From positions 372,001 through 436,000 of the forward strand of contig NZ_PDUD01000001.1 of the NCBI RefSeq assembly GCF_002646595.1: DNA of 64,000 nucleotides. Reading direction: 5' to 3'. A program made the translations under genes and the position numbers. Numbering within the stretch: position 1 is the stretch's first letter; every line of letters begins with the position of its first letter. Below are positions 8,851 to 18,800 of this stretch, piece by piece. This DNA comes from Flavilitoribacter nigricans DSM 23189 = NBRC 102662. GTDB lineage: Bacteria > Bacteroidota > Bacteroidia > Chitinophagales > Saprospiraceae. A model generated the notes under the pieces. The model saw only the letters and a program-made list of their open reading frames with translations. It was not told where the DNA came from and made no database searches.

Positions 8851-10007
8851 TAATACTGTAGGACTTTGTGAAAACTGAGCGGTACATCGGCCAACAGATT
8901 ACCGATGCGACATCCCGCCCGTCCATCTCCGTAAATATCATCGGGGGTATAATGGCCGTGATCGATCTGTTGCTGAATGGCCTCTTTAATGGCCTCCACG
9001 CTGTATTCCGTATCCAGTACATTGCGGCCCCGTTCCCGGCCGTTCTGACGCGTACCGATATTGACCGCCGGGATGCCCAGGTAGGAACATTCCCGGATCC
9101 CGACACTGGAGTTGCCGACAATGCAACGGCCGTTCTTGAGCACCTTCAGGAAATCCAGCGGGTCCATATTTTTAAAGAAGTGAATGTGTCGGGGCTGATG
9201 CTGCTCCCGAAAGGCCCGTATGGCATTGGAGGTACCGTCCGCACCCGCGTCCACGTTCGGCCAGAACCAAAAGGTAGGTACCTGCAGTTCGTTAACGGCC
9301 TGCAGGGTTTTAGAGACCTGTTCCTTGGCGGCCCGATATTCCGTGGTTACCGGATGTTGCATGACAACAATGTAGCCGTCCGAAATATTGGGCTGCTCCC
9401 CCACTCCACCGTAACGTTCGTAGGGATCGAAGTCCATAGTCCCATCTTCCCGGATCTCCCGGGCAATGTCGATAGACGGACAACCGGTAAGAAAAACCTT
9501 CTCCGGATCTTCTCCCATTTTGATGACCCTTTCCCGGGCCTTGTGGGAAGCAACCAGATGCAGGTCCGCCAGTTTGGTGATGGCGTGCCGGACTTTTTCA
9601 TCGATGTTTCCCGTCACTTCTCCACCCTGGATATGTACCAGAGGAATATTCATATAAGCCGCTGCGATTGCCGTAGAGATCGTTTCAAAGCGATCGGCGA
9701 TGGTGATGACGGCATCGGGTTGCAGGTGTTCGAATACATTGGTGAGTTCAATAATGCCGAGGCCGGTGGTTTTCGCCTGGGCCAGCAGATTCTCCCCTTC
9801 CAAAACGTTGAAAACCCGGGCCGCGATCGTAAAGCCGTCTCTTTCCATAAAACGGTAGGCATTCCCGTAGCGGCTTAGTAGTGCCGAAGCGGCCACCACC
9901 AGTTGTAATTCCAGGTCGGGATGTTCTTTTATAGCCTGGAGGGCCGTTTTCATCCGGCTGTAACTCGGACGTGCGGTTACAACCACGCATATTTTTCGTT
10001 TGGGCAT
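8850..10007 (-). CDS. neuC: UDP-N-acetylglucosamine 2-epimerase, hydrolysing (NeuC/LegG type), 385 aa
   Basis: Converts UDP-GlcNAc (or a UDP-diacetamido sugar) to the free ManNAc-type sugar and UDP, the first step of nonulosonate synthesis. Family features are the N-terminal TARPSYSRMKTAL segment, HIQGGEVTGNIDE with its GGE core, the conserved FLTGCPSID and the C-terminal IVGNSSVGIRE substrate loop. Length is normal. The following neuB gene and neuA make a complete three-gene route. The lack of dehydratase and aminotransferase genes nearby favours UDP-GlcNAc as substrate, but such genes could lie outside the window. Confidence 0.92.
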   Translation of the reverse strand: MPKRKICVVVTARPSYSRMKTALQAIKEHPDLELQLVVAASALLSRYGNAYRFMERDGFTIAARVFNVLEGENLLAQAKTTGLGIIELTNVFEHLQPDAVITIADRFETISTAIAAAYMNIPLVHIQGGEVTGNIDEKVRHAITKLADLHLVASHKARERVIKMGEDPEKVFLTGCPSIDIAREIREDGTMDFDPYERYGGVGEQPNISDGYIVVMQHPVTTEYRAAKEQVSKTLQAVNELQVPTFWFWPNVDAGADGTSNAIRAFREQHQPRHIHFFKNMDPLDFLKVLKNGRCIVGNSSVGIRECSYLGIPAVNIGTRQNGRERGRNVLDTEYSVEAIKEAIQQQIDHGHYTPDDIYGDGRAGCRIGNLLADVPLSFHKVLQY

Positions 10008-10122
10008 ATTTTTTGGATTAGGGATTAAAAGACATCAACTCGCAAATGGAATTCCGCTGAAGATATCGGGAAACGAGCAGTTCGGTATAAGGGTCCGGAA
10101 GCGACCGGCAGCAGGACCTTTA

Positions 10123-11172
10123 TCAGTCCAGATCCGCTTCGGTAAGGAAATCATACTTTGCTTTCGGGCGGCTCAGTCTGCGACCGATCACCGAACGGAA
10201 AACGGAAGCGGAAACGCCCATACCGGCCGGTTTCTTTGCTTCCAGGTCTTCGAATTGCAAAATGTGCCCGGTCGGAAGATCGCGATTGACCGCCAGGGTC
10301 TTTTCAAAGATCTTTTTGAGATCCGTGTAGCGGCTATTGTCACTTTTATCCACCGGATGGTCCAGTGCGGTTTCCAAAAACCGCACGCCTTCCACCAGCG
10401 CCTTTATTTCATCAATAGTGAGGGAAGAAGCGGCGTCCGGGCCAAACATTCGCCGGTCAAACACGGTATGGAATTCCAGTACTTCCGCCCCCAGCGCAAC
10501 GGCGGCAATCCCGGTGGTAATACGCGCCGTATGCTCGGATAAACCAATGCGGACATCCGGATAGCGCTGTTTAAATTCCGGGATCAGGTTCAGACCGATC
10601 CGATCGGGCGGGGTCGGATAGGCGGTCGTACATTGTAAAAGCGTTAGGTCGTTCCCGAAACCGCGAACGAATTCGACGGCTCGGTCCAGTTCTGCGTAGG
10701 AACTCATTCCGGAAGAGAGAATGATCGGCTTACCCGTCCGGGCGATCTTTTCCAGCATTAAAAAGTTATTCACTTCTCCGGAACCGATCTTATAGCGTTT
10801 AACGTCGAGTTCTTCGAGCAGGTCTACGGCCGCCTGGGAAAAAGGAGAAGCCATGAATTCCAGTCCCTCCGCTTCGCAGTGCGCTTTAATGGCCGCCCAC
10901 TGTTCCGTGCTGAATCCCATCCGCTGCCAGTAATCAAAACGGGTGGCGTCTTCGTAGGAAAAATTGACCCGGAAAGGTTCCTCGGCGCTGCTTTCCGCCG
11001 CGGCAATATGCACCTGGAACTTCACGGCATCAATACCGGTCTCCGCCAGTGCGTCGATATAGGAATGCAGGATACCCAGACTGCCGTCGTGCGCCTGTCC
11101 GATCTCTGCGATCAGGAAGGTCTTGGATATCTGTTTGGTATCGGATGCCGCCATAGCCGGATTATTTATCAT
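10123..11172 (-). CDS. neuB: N-acetylneuraminate synthase family protein (NeuB), 349 aa
   Basis: Condenses a ManNAc-type sugar with phosphoenolpyruvate to a nine-carbon acid. The N-terminal TIM barrel begins with LIAEIGQAHDG and carries the metal/PEP-site segments KFQVH, KIGSGEVNN and LSSGMSSY; the C-terminal SAF (antifreeze-like) domain covers about the last 65 residues. Note GQAHDG where many NeuB proteins have GxNHxG. An ATG at 11190 would add six residues; I chose 11172, which overlaps the upstream kinase stop by 11 bp, and 11154 is also possible. A gap of 115 bp separates it from neuC, the largest in the operon after the promoter region. Confidence 0.9.
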   Translation of the reverse strand: MINNPAMAASDTKQISKTFLIAEIGQAHDGSLGILHSYIDALAETGIDAVKFQVHIAAAESSAEEPFRVNFSYEDATRFDYWQRMGFSTEQWAAIKAHCEAEGLEFMASPFSQAAVDLLEELDVKRYKIGSGEVNNFLMLEKIARTGKPIILSSGMSSYAELDRAVEFVRGFGNDLTLLQCTTAYPTPPDRIGLNLIPEFKQRYPDVRIGLSEHTARITTGIAAVALGAEVLEFHTVFDRRMFGPDAASSLTIDEIKALVEGVRFLETALDHPVDKSDNSRYTDLKKIFEKTLAVNRDLPTGHILQFEDLEAKKPAGMGVSASVFRSVIGRRLSRPKAKYDFLTEADLD

Positions 11173-13519
11173 CGATGTAATAGCCCTCACCGTAACCGTA
11201 CTGGTAGTTCTCCAGAGCGCCGTAACGACCGCCCGCTTTGATCCCGTTGAAGATGATGTTTACATTTTCCAGATCCTCATTCCGGTACATTTCATCCAGG
11301 TTCTTCAGCATGGTTTTCCGCGTATGTTTATGACGCACGATCACCAGGGTCCGATCAACGAATTTACGCACCAACAGGGCATCGGAAACCAGCGTGATCG
11401 GCGGCGTATCGATCAGGATGTAATCAAATTGTGATTTAAGCTCGGAAAAAAGAGTTTCCATTCTTGCGGAGACCAGCAGTTCCGTCGGGTTCGGAGGGAT
11501 CACTCCGCTGGAAATGTAATGGAGATGATCTACCCCTTCGTACGGCCGGATGATCTCTTCGAGTTCACTCTGACCGACCAGGTAATTGGACAATCCGTGG
11601 TCCGAGGCGGCCCCGCCCAGTGCGTTGCCCAGTTTGGGTTTACGCAGATCCATTCCGATCAGGAGTACTTTCTGGCCGGAAAGCGCGATGGCGATCCCCA
11701 AATTAAGCGCCATAAAGGTTTTTCCCTCACCCGAGATAGAAGAGGTGATCATGATGGTCTGCTGCGCCTTGTTCATATTGGCGAAGTTGAGATTGGCCCG
11801 AACGAGCCGGAACATTTCGTTGATCGCCGTCCGGCTCCCCTGTTCCACCACGATCGGGTTCTTACTCTTATGCTGTGCCACCCGTCCGAGAATCGGAATG
11901 GTAGTCAGGGACTTTATCGTTTCTTCCGAATCTACCTTGACCTCAAAAAAACTGCGGATGATAATGAACAGCAGCGGTACCAGTAATCCCAGGAAAACAC
12001 TCGATACCATGATCAGTTTTCGCTGGGGATAAACCGGCCCCTTGGAAGCGCGGGCCCGATCGATGGTTCGGGTCTTCGCAGTGGTAATGGCTTCGGAAAG
12101 CGCCGTTTCTTCTCTTTTTTGCAGCAGATACAAGAAGAGATTTTCCTTAATGGTCTGGGTGCGCAGTTTTTCCACCAAGCGTTTTTCCACACCGGGAATG
12201 CTGCCCATCCGCTGGCGCAGGTCCTGGATGTTGTTTTCCAGTTTATTGATCGGTATCTGCAGATCATTTTGCAGATTGCGGATCGTTTCCATGATGAGCG
12301 CGCGGATGTCGGAGATCTGTTCTTCCAGCGCCACCCGGGCCGGGTTGATCTCACTGGCCGTAGCCAGCATGCCCGTACGGCGCAGTACCATATCGTTGTA
12401 TTGATTGACCAGTCCACTGAGTACCTGGTTTTCGGCGATGAGGTTGGCGGGTATCAGGTCGAAGGCCATTTTGTCATTTTCCAGGAAGCGCTCCAGGGAA
12501 TTGAGAATATCGCGTTCGATCTCGTAATCCGAAAGATCGCGCAGGGAAGCCCGGATCTCATCCAGGGTAAAGCTCAGGCTGGAAGATGCATCCGCCGTAA
12601 TGATGGAGTTGGCACTTTTAAAATTCTGCACCCCACCTTCGATGGAATCCAGTTCCGTTAGCAGATTACTGACGCGTCGATCAATGAAATTCAGTGTATT
12701 GCGCAGCACTTTATTCTCATCCCTGATCTCTTCTTCGTTGTAGACATCGATTAGCGTATTCAGCACATCCCGGCCCTTTTCGGGTACTTCGTCGAGGATA
12801 CTCAACTCCAGCACACTGGAGGTAGACTGATCACCGATGCGCCGTACCTGTAATTTGGAACTGTAGACCTTGCCTGTGTATTCCACCGGAGCGATGAGCA
12901 TCCGGTAAGCGCCCGGGATGATGGCGATCTCCGAGTTATAGCGGATCAGGAATTTGCCGTATTTGTTCTCAAAAGGCACCCCGAAAGCGTGGCGTTTGCC
13001 CTCCTCCGCCTCTTCGCTGAATTTCAGAGTAAAACTATCGTAACCATCCAGTTCGATGAAGAACGAAAACCCGAATTCCATGGGTTTCGTCAATTGGTAG
13101 CTCTCCAGCAGAAAAGGAGAACTCAGGTACAGTTCCGCCTCTTTTATATTGCCCTTCCGAAAATAACTCACTTCGATATCCAGCCGGTCGACCACCTTCT
13201 CCATCAGGGTGAGGGATTTGAGGATCTGGATCTCATTGTCCATGGCTTTGGAACCGATGGAAGAAGCGTCATCCGCAAAAAGGATGCTCTGTTCGGACAT
13301 GATACCACTCCGTCCGGCGTCCTTGATCAGCAGGATCGCCCGGGCGGCGTATTTATTGGTCGTATAGCGCAGGTACAGTTTACCGGCGGCAATCGCGATC
13401 ACCAGGCACAGTACAAAGAGCCACCAGTAGGAAAGAATCTTCCGCAACCATTTCTGCAGGTCGATCAGGATGACATCCTCGGAAAAGCTGGATCTGTTTT
13501 TTATAGTCGGGTCTGCCAA
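11162..13519 (-). CDS. Polysaccharide co-polymerase fused to BY-type tyrosine kinase (Wzc-like), 785 aa
   Basis: Inner-membrane chain-length regulator and kinase that works with the outer-membrane exporter encoded just upstream. Order: first transmembrane helix (about residues 25-45), periplasmic Wzz/GNVR region with long coiled coils, second helix (about 505-525), then the cytoplasmic kinase. Walker A is SSISGEGKT (593-601, Lys600), Walker A' is LLIGMDLRKP (619-628) and Walker B ends in LIDTPP. The C-terminal tail has six tyrosines (766, 772, 774, 776, 780, 781), the usual autophosphorylation cluster. A complete, canonical Bacteroidota Wzc. Confidence 0.94.
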   Translation of the reverse strand: MADPTIKNRSSFSEDVILIDLQKWLRKILSYWWLFVLCLVIAIAAGKLYLRYTTNKYAARAILLIKDAGRSGIMSEQSILFADDASSIGSKAMDNEIQILKSLTLMEKVVDRLDIEVSYFRKGNIKEAELYLSSPFLLESYQLTKPMEFGFSFFIELDGYDSFTLKFSEEAEEGKRHAFGVPFENKYGKFLIRYNSEIAIIPGAYRMLIAPVEYTGKVYSSKLQVRRIGDQSTSSVLELSILDEVPEKGRDVLNTLIDVYNEEEIRDENKVLRNTLNFIDRRVSNLLTELDSIEGGVQNFKSANSIITADASSSLSFTLDEIRASLRDLSDYEIERDILNSLERFLENDKMAFDLIPANLIAENQVLSGLVNQYNDMVLRRTGMLATASEINPARVALEEQISDIRALIMETIRNLQNDLQIPINKLENNIQDLRQRMGSIPGVEKRLVEKLRTQTIKENLFLYLLQKREETALSEAITTAKTRTIDRARASKGPVYPQRKLIMVSSVFLGLLVPLLFIIIRSFFEVKVDSEETIKSLTTIPILGRVAQHKSKNPIVVEQGSRTAINEMFRLVRANLNFANMNKAQQTIMITSSISGEGKTFMALNLGIAIALSGQKVLLIGMDLRKPKLGNALGGAASDHGLSNYLVGQSELEEIIRPYEGVDHLHYISSGVIPPNPTELLVSARMETLFSELKSQFDYILIDTPPITLVSDALLVRKFVDRTLVIVRHKHTRKTMLKNLDEMYRNEDLENVNIIFNGIKAGGRYGALENYQYGYGEGYYIDDK

Positions 13520-13540
13520 AAATTCGAAATTTATATTGGG

Positions 13541-14296
13541 TTAAAGTCGGATGATGGAGATCGCTACCACGGTGAGGGATGCGATCACGGAGATCCAGGG
13601 AATGACCCGCGTGGCCGGATCCCGTACCGCATTGGTCTTGGTTTTGGCCGGGCGGACGTATACCACATCATTTTGCTGGAGGTAGAAATAGGGGGAATTG
13701 AACACGTCGGTCGAGTTGAGGTCGAGATGCCCGAAAGTCCGCACGCCGTCCCGTTCCCGGATCACCATAATGCTGTCGCGACGCGAAAAGCTGGTAAAAT
13801 CTCCCGCCAGGGAAAGCGCATCCAGTATGGTGACGCGTTCGTTCTGTACCGGAAATATGCCGGGATTGTTGACCTCTCCGTTTACATTGATCCGGAAGTT
13901 GGCCAGGCGGACACTAACGATCGGTTCCTGTTCGAAATAGGGGTCCAGTAATTTTAGCAGCGTATCGGCCGCCGCCTCTACGGCCAGTCCTTTCATGGGG
14001 ATCTTGCCCAGGGTCGGGAAAGTGATATTTCCCTCGCTGTTGACCAGAAAACCATTGCCGCCTTCGGAACTGCTGTTGGTACGAAAAGGCTGGACCGAAG
14101 CTGCATTGGCACTGTTGATCTGGATCTCCAGAATATCATTGGGCTGGATCACGATCGGTTCGTAATTGGTAATGGACTGCGGCTGGTCGGGGATCCCCGG
14201 AGCCTCATTGAAGTTGACCAGGGAATCGTAGGTTACGCAACTTCCGAGCGAGCAGGTGATCAAAACTGCAAAAAAGAGCTGACTAATTCCTTTCAT
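13541..14296 (-). CDS. Polysaccharide export lipoprotein (OPX/Wza-like), 251 aa
   Basis: Outer-membrane export protein with a lipoprotein signal ending at the cysteine of SLGSC. The Poly_export domain begins near QPNDILEIQINSA, followed by an SLBB-like segment, and the C-terminus is one hydrophobic helix (VIPWISVIASLTVVAISI) rather than the amphipathic barrel helix of classical Wza. I chose the ATG at 14296 because it begins directly with the lipoprotein signal; an ATG at 14323 would add nine residues. It is the first gene of the polysaccharide operon, 21 bp before the kinase gene, so the promoter should lie in 14297-14499. Confidence 0.88.
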   Translation of the reverse strand: MKGISQLFFAVLITCSLGSCVTYDSLVNFNEAPGIPDQPQSITNYEPIVIQPNDILEIQINSANAASVQPFRTNSSSEGGNGFLVNSEGNITFPTLGKIPMKGLAVEAAADTLLKLLDPYFEQEPIVSVRLANFRINVNGEVNNPGIFPVQNERVTILDALSLAGDFTSFSRRDSIMVIRERDGVRTFGHLDLNSTDVFNSPYFYLQQNDVVYVRPAKTKTNAVRDPATRVIPWISVIASLTVVAISIIRL

Positions 14297-14499
14297 GTTC
14301 TGCTTACTTAAATCGTGGATCATTTGGTTGCTGAAAGATACAGTCCTTTTACGGCTTCGCCTTTAATAAGTCGCAAAGACTTAATTTCCTAAAAGTTGCC
14401 ACCAAGCCAGAAATAAAATTCAAATGATTAAAAAATGATATACCTTGATATATTCGTTGCGGAGCGGGTTTTGGTTTTAACCAATCCCCGAAAACCGGA

Positions 14500-15843
14500 T
14501 TAAACCAGCATTTTATCCACTACTTTCTCCAGTCTTCCCTCCGCTTTATACGCTAAATAACTTTCGTGCAACTCTCGCATCCGCCGGCGGTACCTGTCCT
14601 CAGAAAGAACCCTCCTGATCTTGCGGTGGATCGCTTCCGGCGAATCCTGATCTTTATCTCCGATCAGCCCCATTTCATGGTAGGCGACCCGCGCCGCACA
14701 ACCGTTCTGATCCGATCGCTTTCCGGAGTACACCAGCATGGGTACGCAGAAATGGATACACTCGTTGATGGTATGAATACCGCCGTGGTTGATGGAGCAG
14801 TCCGCCCGCGCCAGCACCCGCAGTTGGGGCACCCAACCAAAGGCATGTACATTGTCCGGCAGCCTTCCCAACTCTTCGGGATTAAGCCGGCCACCCAATC
14901 CCAGGATCAGGTTCCATTCCGGTTCCATGGCTGCCGCGGCGCAGACTTTGGTTAAAAATTGGCGATCACCCGCTTTCAGACTGCTCACCGAACAGTAGAT
15001 CAGTCGGCCGGGCCTTGCCAAAACGCGGGCCAGTCGTCTTTCCTCCTCCTGGTCCACCCCGATATCCCGGCGATCCGTAAACACCATCGGGCCCACGTAA
15101 TAGAGTTGTTGGCGCTTCTCGTGCGGAAATTCCATTTCCCAGGCCGTCATACTCATTACCGGTAACTGGCGGTAGCTGAAGGGGCCGGGCCAGTAGTTTT
15201 CCCGGATCAGATCCCGGGGAAATCCCAACTTATCCGCCCACTGCAGGAGCATACTCCGGCGATCCGTGCCCAGACTCATCCACTTCTTTTTGGCGAACAT
15301 CCAGTGTCGCTGCAGGCGGACACGCCACCAGGAAAAGGCAATGTAATCCGAACGTCCGCGAAACCCCTCGCCGGGAATAATATCGTGCAGCAGATAGGGT
15401 AAGTCCCGGCTTTCCCACAGGGAAAACCACTGACTCAGCAGGACAAATCGCTTTTGATTCGCGTAGGCTGCGAAAATATATTCGTGCAGCTCCACGTCAA
15501 TGATCAGCAATTCGGCCGGCAGGCTCCGGATGGCCGCCTGTATTGCCTCCATGCTCATGCCCTCTGCGGCCTGTTGGCGACGATCTCCGGCATTCCGGAC
15601 TTTGTGCCACCATCGGGCGGGCTTTCGTAACGGACCGCGAAATTTCGGGCTGGCCGGTTCGGTATCCAACCGGATCTCCGGCAACTGGATGTATGGAATC
15701 CCCTGGGCAACCACCTTTTCCCGCACATCGCGCGGACAGGCATAGGTCAATTCGTGCCCGGACGCCTTCAAACGTGCCACCAGTTCAAAACTGGCGTGCA
15801 GAATGCCGCTTAATCCCGTCGTTATACATACAATCCTTGCCAT
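14500..15843 (-). CDS. UGT/MGT-like glycosyltransferase (GT1-type), 447 aa
   Basis: GT-B glycosyltransferase like those that glycosylate macrolides, lipids and small molecules. The N-terminal acceptor half starts ICITTGLSGILHASFELVA; the C-terminal donor half carries FGWVPQ, then NHGGIHTINECIHFCVPMLV, a clear GT1 sugar-nucleotide signature, and a SDQNGCAARV segment. The start is only 8 bp past the NRPS-1 stop, so it belongs to the peptide operon and not to the polysaccharide operon that follows on the same strand. That suggests the nonribosomal product is glycosylated (inference). A palindrome TTGGTTTTAACCAA lies just past its stop. Confidence 0.82.
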   Translation of the reverse strand: MARIVCITTGLSGILHASFELVARLKASGHELTYACPRDVREKVVAQGIPYIQLPEIRLDTEPASPKFRGPLRKPARWWHKVRNAGDRRQQAAEGMSMEAIQAAIRSLPAELLIIDVELHEYIFAAYANQKRFVLLSQWFSLWESRDLPYLLHDIIPGEGFRGRSDYIAFSWWRVRLQRHWMFAKKKWMSLGTDRRSMLLQWADKLGFPRDLIRENYWPGPFSYRQLPVMSMTAWEMEFPHEKRQQLYYVGPMVFTDRRDIGVDQEEERRLARVLARPGRLIYCSVSSLKAGDRQFLTKVCAAAAMEPEWNLILGLGGRLNPEELGRLPDNVHAFGWVPQLRVLARADCSINHGGIHTINECIHFCVPMLVYSGKRSDQNGCAARVAYHEMGLIGDKDQDSPEAIHRKIRRVLSEDRYRRRMRELHESYLAYKAEGRLEKVVDKMLV

Positions 15844-15851
15844 AGGGCCAT

Positions 15852-18800
15852 TTATTCTGCCCGGTCCATTGCCGCTAACAGTGTCTGTATCCTAGCCTCG
15901 ATGGCTGTAGCCAGACTCGCAATGGTCGTTTTTTCAAATATGAGATTGATCGGCAGCTCCAGTTCGAGCATCTCGTTGATCCGCGCCATCAGGCGAATGC
16001 CCGACAGGGAATCTCCCCCGATATCGATGAAATTATCGAATACGCCGACGCGGTCCAGTCCCAGGATATCCGTCCAGATCTCACTGAGCAACTCTTCCAT
16101 ATCACTGCGCGGGGCAACGTACTCTATTTTCAGGCTCGGTCGGATGTGATCGGGTTCCGGCAGCGCCTCTTTGTCCACTTTACCGTTGCTGGTTACCGGC
16201 AATCGATCCATTCGGATGAACTGTACAGGGATCATGTAGTCCGGCATCCGGGAAGCGAGGAAGTCCCGGAGTTCGTAGGTATCGATGGAGGCCGGAGCGC
16301 TGTAATAGGCGATCAGTTGGCCGGTTTCGTCGGCACTTTTCCGGGCCTCGGTGTAGCCGATTTCATCCAGGATCTTTTGCACCTCTACTTCATCAATGGT
16401 TTCGTTGATCTCTTCCAGAGAAGCCTCACGGGTCTTATGGCCGATACGTACGTCCCAGCTGTAGGGAAATGCATAATTGCTGTATCCCTTTTCTTTTTTG
16501 TGGACGAAGATCCCCGCCTGGTTGATGAGGCAATTGGTAGAACGCCCCGTATCCGTTGGCCGGACCCAGGGCAGACGCTGATCGAGATAATTCAACATTT
16601 CCTCCAGGCTAACATCCGTATAGCGGTAAAAATCAACGAATTGCACCCGCTCAAATACGGTGTCATCCGCAAACATGGAAACATCCATCAACTCGCGGAC
16701 CGCATCGTCTACCCGGTGGTAGGCTTTGCGGGCCTGCAAAATGATGTTGTCGATCTCATCCGCATCAAACCGCTCCTTCCGGAATAGTTCCTCCGTCAGC
16801 CGGGTCTCAAAGAACTGCCCCCGGGATAAACCGGTGACGATGTAGGGTATGTTTTTTTCCAGCGCCAGTTGGATGCTGAGCGTGTAAATGGTCTTAAAAC
16901 AGCCGTCGCATACATTACAGTGTCTTTGCAGGCTATCCACAAATATCTCATTCATGACCGGCGTCTCGCCGAAAACATGATCAACGCCCAACTCCTGTAC
17001 CACGCGGCTGATATTATCTTTGGCCTGCTGGGAGATGTAACCGTTGTCCAGCGTAAAGGCCAGTACATTCAGGCCCAGCTCCACCAATTGACCCAGCGCG
17101 TAGGTGCTGTCTTTTCCTCCACTGAGCAGCATGATGCAATCGTACGCCCGATCCGCACTGCCGGGCTTTTCGGTAAAGAGCGCTTTCAGGTCCGCCATGG
17201 TGCGGAAATATTTCTGAACGTTCTCCTGGTAATGCTGGAAAGACCGGCAGAGATGACAAACTCCCTGCTCGTCAAATTCGGCGGTGGGGTAATTAGCCGG
17301 CAGGCCGCAGCGTACGCAATTGTGATCGGCGACTTTCGCAGCTTGGGTCCGGCGGCTACGAAGGCTCACCACCGCGTTGCCAATGGCCGGATGGCGACTC
17401 AGTGCCGAGGAAATTTCTTCCAGTTCTACGCGGCGTCCGCCGATCTTGACCTGTTCGTCTTTGCGGCCAATATATTCCAGCTGGCCACTCCGGTTCATGC
17501 GCACCAGATCACCGCTGCGGTACAGTCGCCCGTCGGTTAATGCCGGGATGCGGATAAATTTTTCGGCGGTCAGGTCGTCCTGTCCCCAATAACCTTCGGC
17601 CAAGCCGCGGCCGCCAATGTATAGTTCGCCCGCTACCCCATTGGGTACCGGGTGCTGGTATTCATCGAGGATAAATACCGGCATCCGCGCTATGGGTAAT
17701 CCGATGGGAACCGCCCGGTATTCTTCGTCCTGCCCGCGATCAAACTCATGTACTACACAACCCACGGTAGCTTCCGTAGGACCGTATTCATTGAAGATCC
17801 GGATCTGGTTACCGAACTGCCGGCTTACCGCCAGCGCCAGACTGGTTTTGAAAAATTCGCCACCGACGATCATGGTCCGGATCCGGGAGGCCGCATATTC
17901 CTCCCCGTCGATCATTCCCAGGTGGGAAGGAGTCAGTTTGATCAGATTGATCCGGTCATCCCGGAGTACATCCAACAGGGCCAGATCGGCCGGACTGTCC
18001 GTTTCCGGAAATGGTATAATGGTCCCCCCGGTCAGTAGGGGCAGGAACAAGCTGGTGATGGTCAGGTCGAAACCGATAGAGGTGAACAGCGGCATCACCG
18101 GAACCTCCTGTTCCACGTAGGTTGATCCGGCCCACTGGATATAGTGCGCCAGGGCCGCGTGGGATAACATCACTCCTTTCGGTAAGCCGGTGGAACCCGA
18201 GGTATAGATCAGATAGGCCAGATCGCGGCCACTTAGGGTTACCTGCGGTTTATCCGCCGGTAAGCCGGCGATAAATGCCTGCTCCACATCCAGGCGGATG
18301 ATATTCCGGTCGGCCATTTCCAGATGATCGATCAAATCAGAAGTGCTGAGTACCAGGCGGGCATCCGCATCGTGGATGATGCCCAGGGCCCGTCCTGCGG
18401 GTGTATGTACCGGTACCGGCACAAAAGTACCTCCGGCTTTGAGCACCGCCCAGATACTGATGATCAGTTCCGGAGAACGCCGTAACAGGAGCGCAACCCG
18501 GTCGCCTTTTTCCAAACCGTTATCCAGCAGAAAACGGGCCAACTGATTCGACCTTTGGTCCAGGTCACGATAAGTAATAGACTGACTCTCAGTTGCTACA
18601 GCCATCTCACCGGGATATTGGCCAACTATCTTTTCAAAAGTGGTCAATACAGTATCCGGAACGATGACTTCGGAATCCGGGACGGAGATTTCCCCGTTCC
18701 CTTCCACCAGAGCTGTTTCCGCGATCGGTGCAGCCGGGTTGGCCAGGAACTGATCCAGCAGTCGCAGGAAATGAGCCGGCAATTCAGTACGAAGTTCCTG

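Noticed and set aside
14471-14484. Palindrome TTGGTTTTAACCAA after the glycosyltransferase gene
   Set aside because: A 2-base loop and no T-run make a terminator unlikely; too short to claim as an operator.
16329-17351. Idea that the NRPS-1 insert is an assembly error or a separate gene
   Set aside because: The frame is continuous, the adenylation sequence resumes exactly at the expected place, and there is no start or stop signal at either border.
16329-17351. Idea that the WbpG-like domain serves the neighbouring polysaccharide pathway
   Set aside because: It is fused inside the adenylation domain of a peptide synthetase and is transcribed with proline-activation genes, so a sugar substrate is unlikely.
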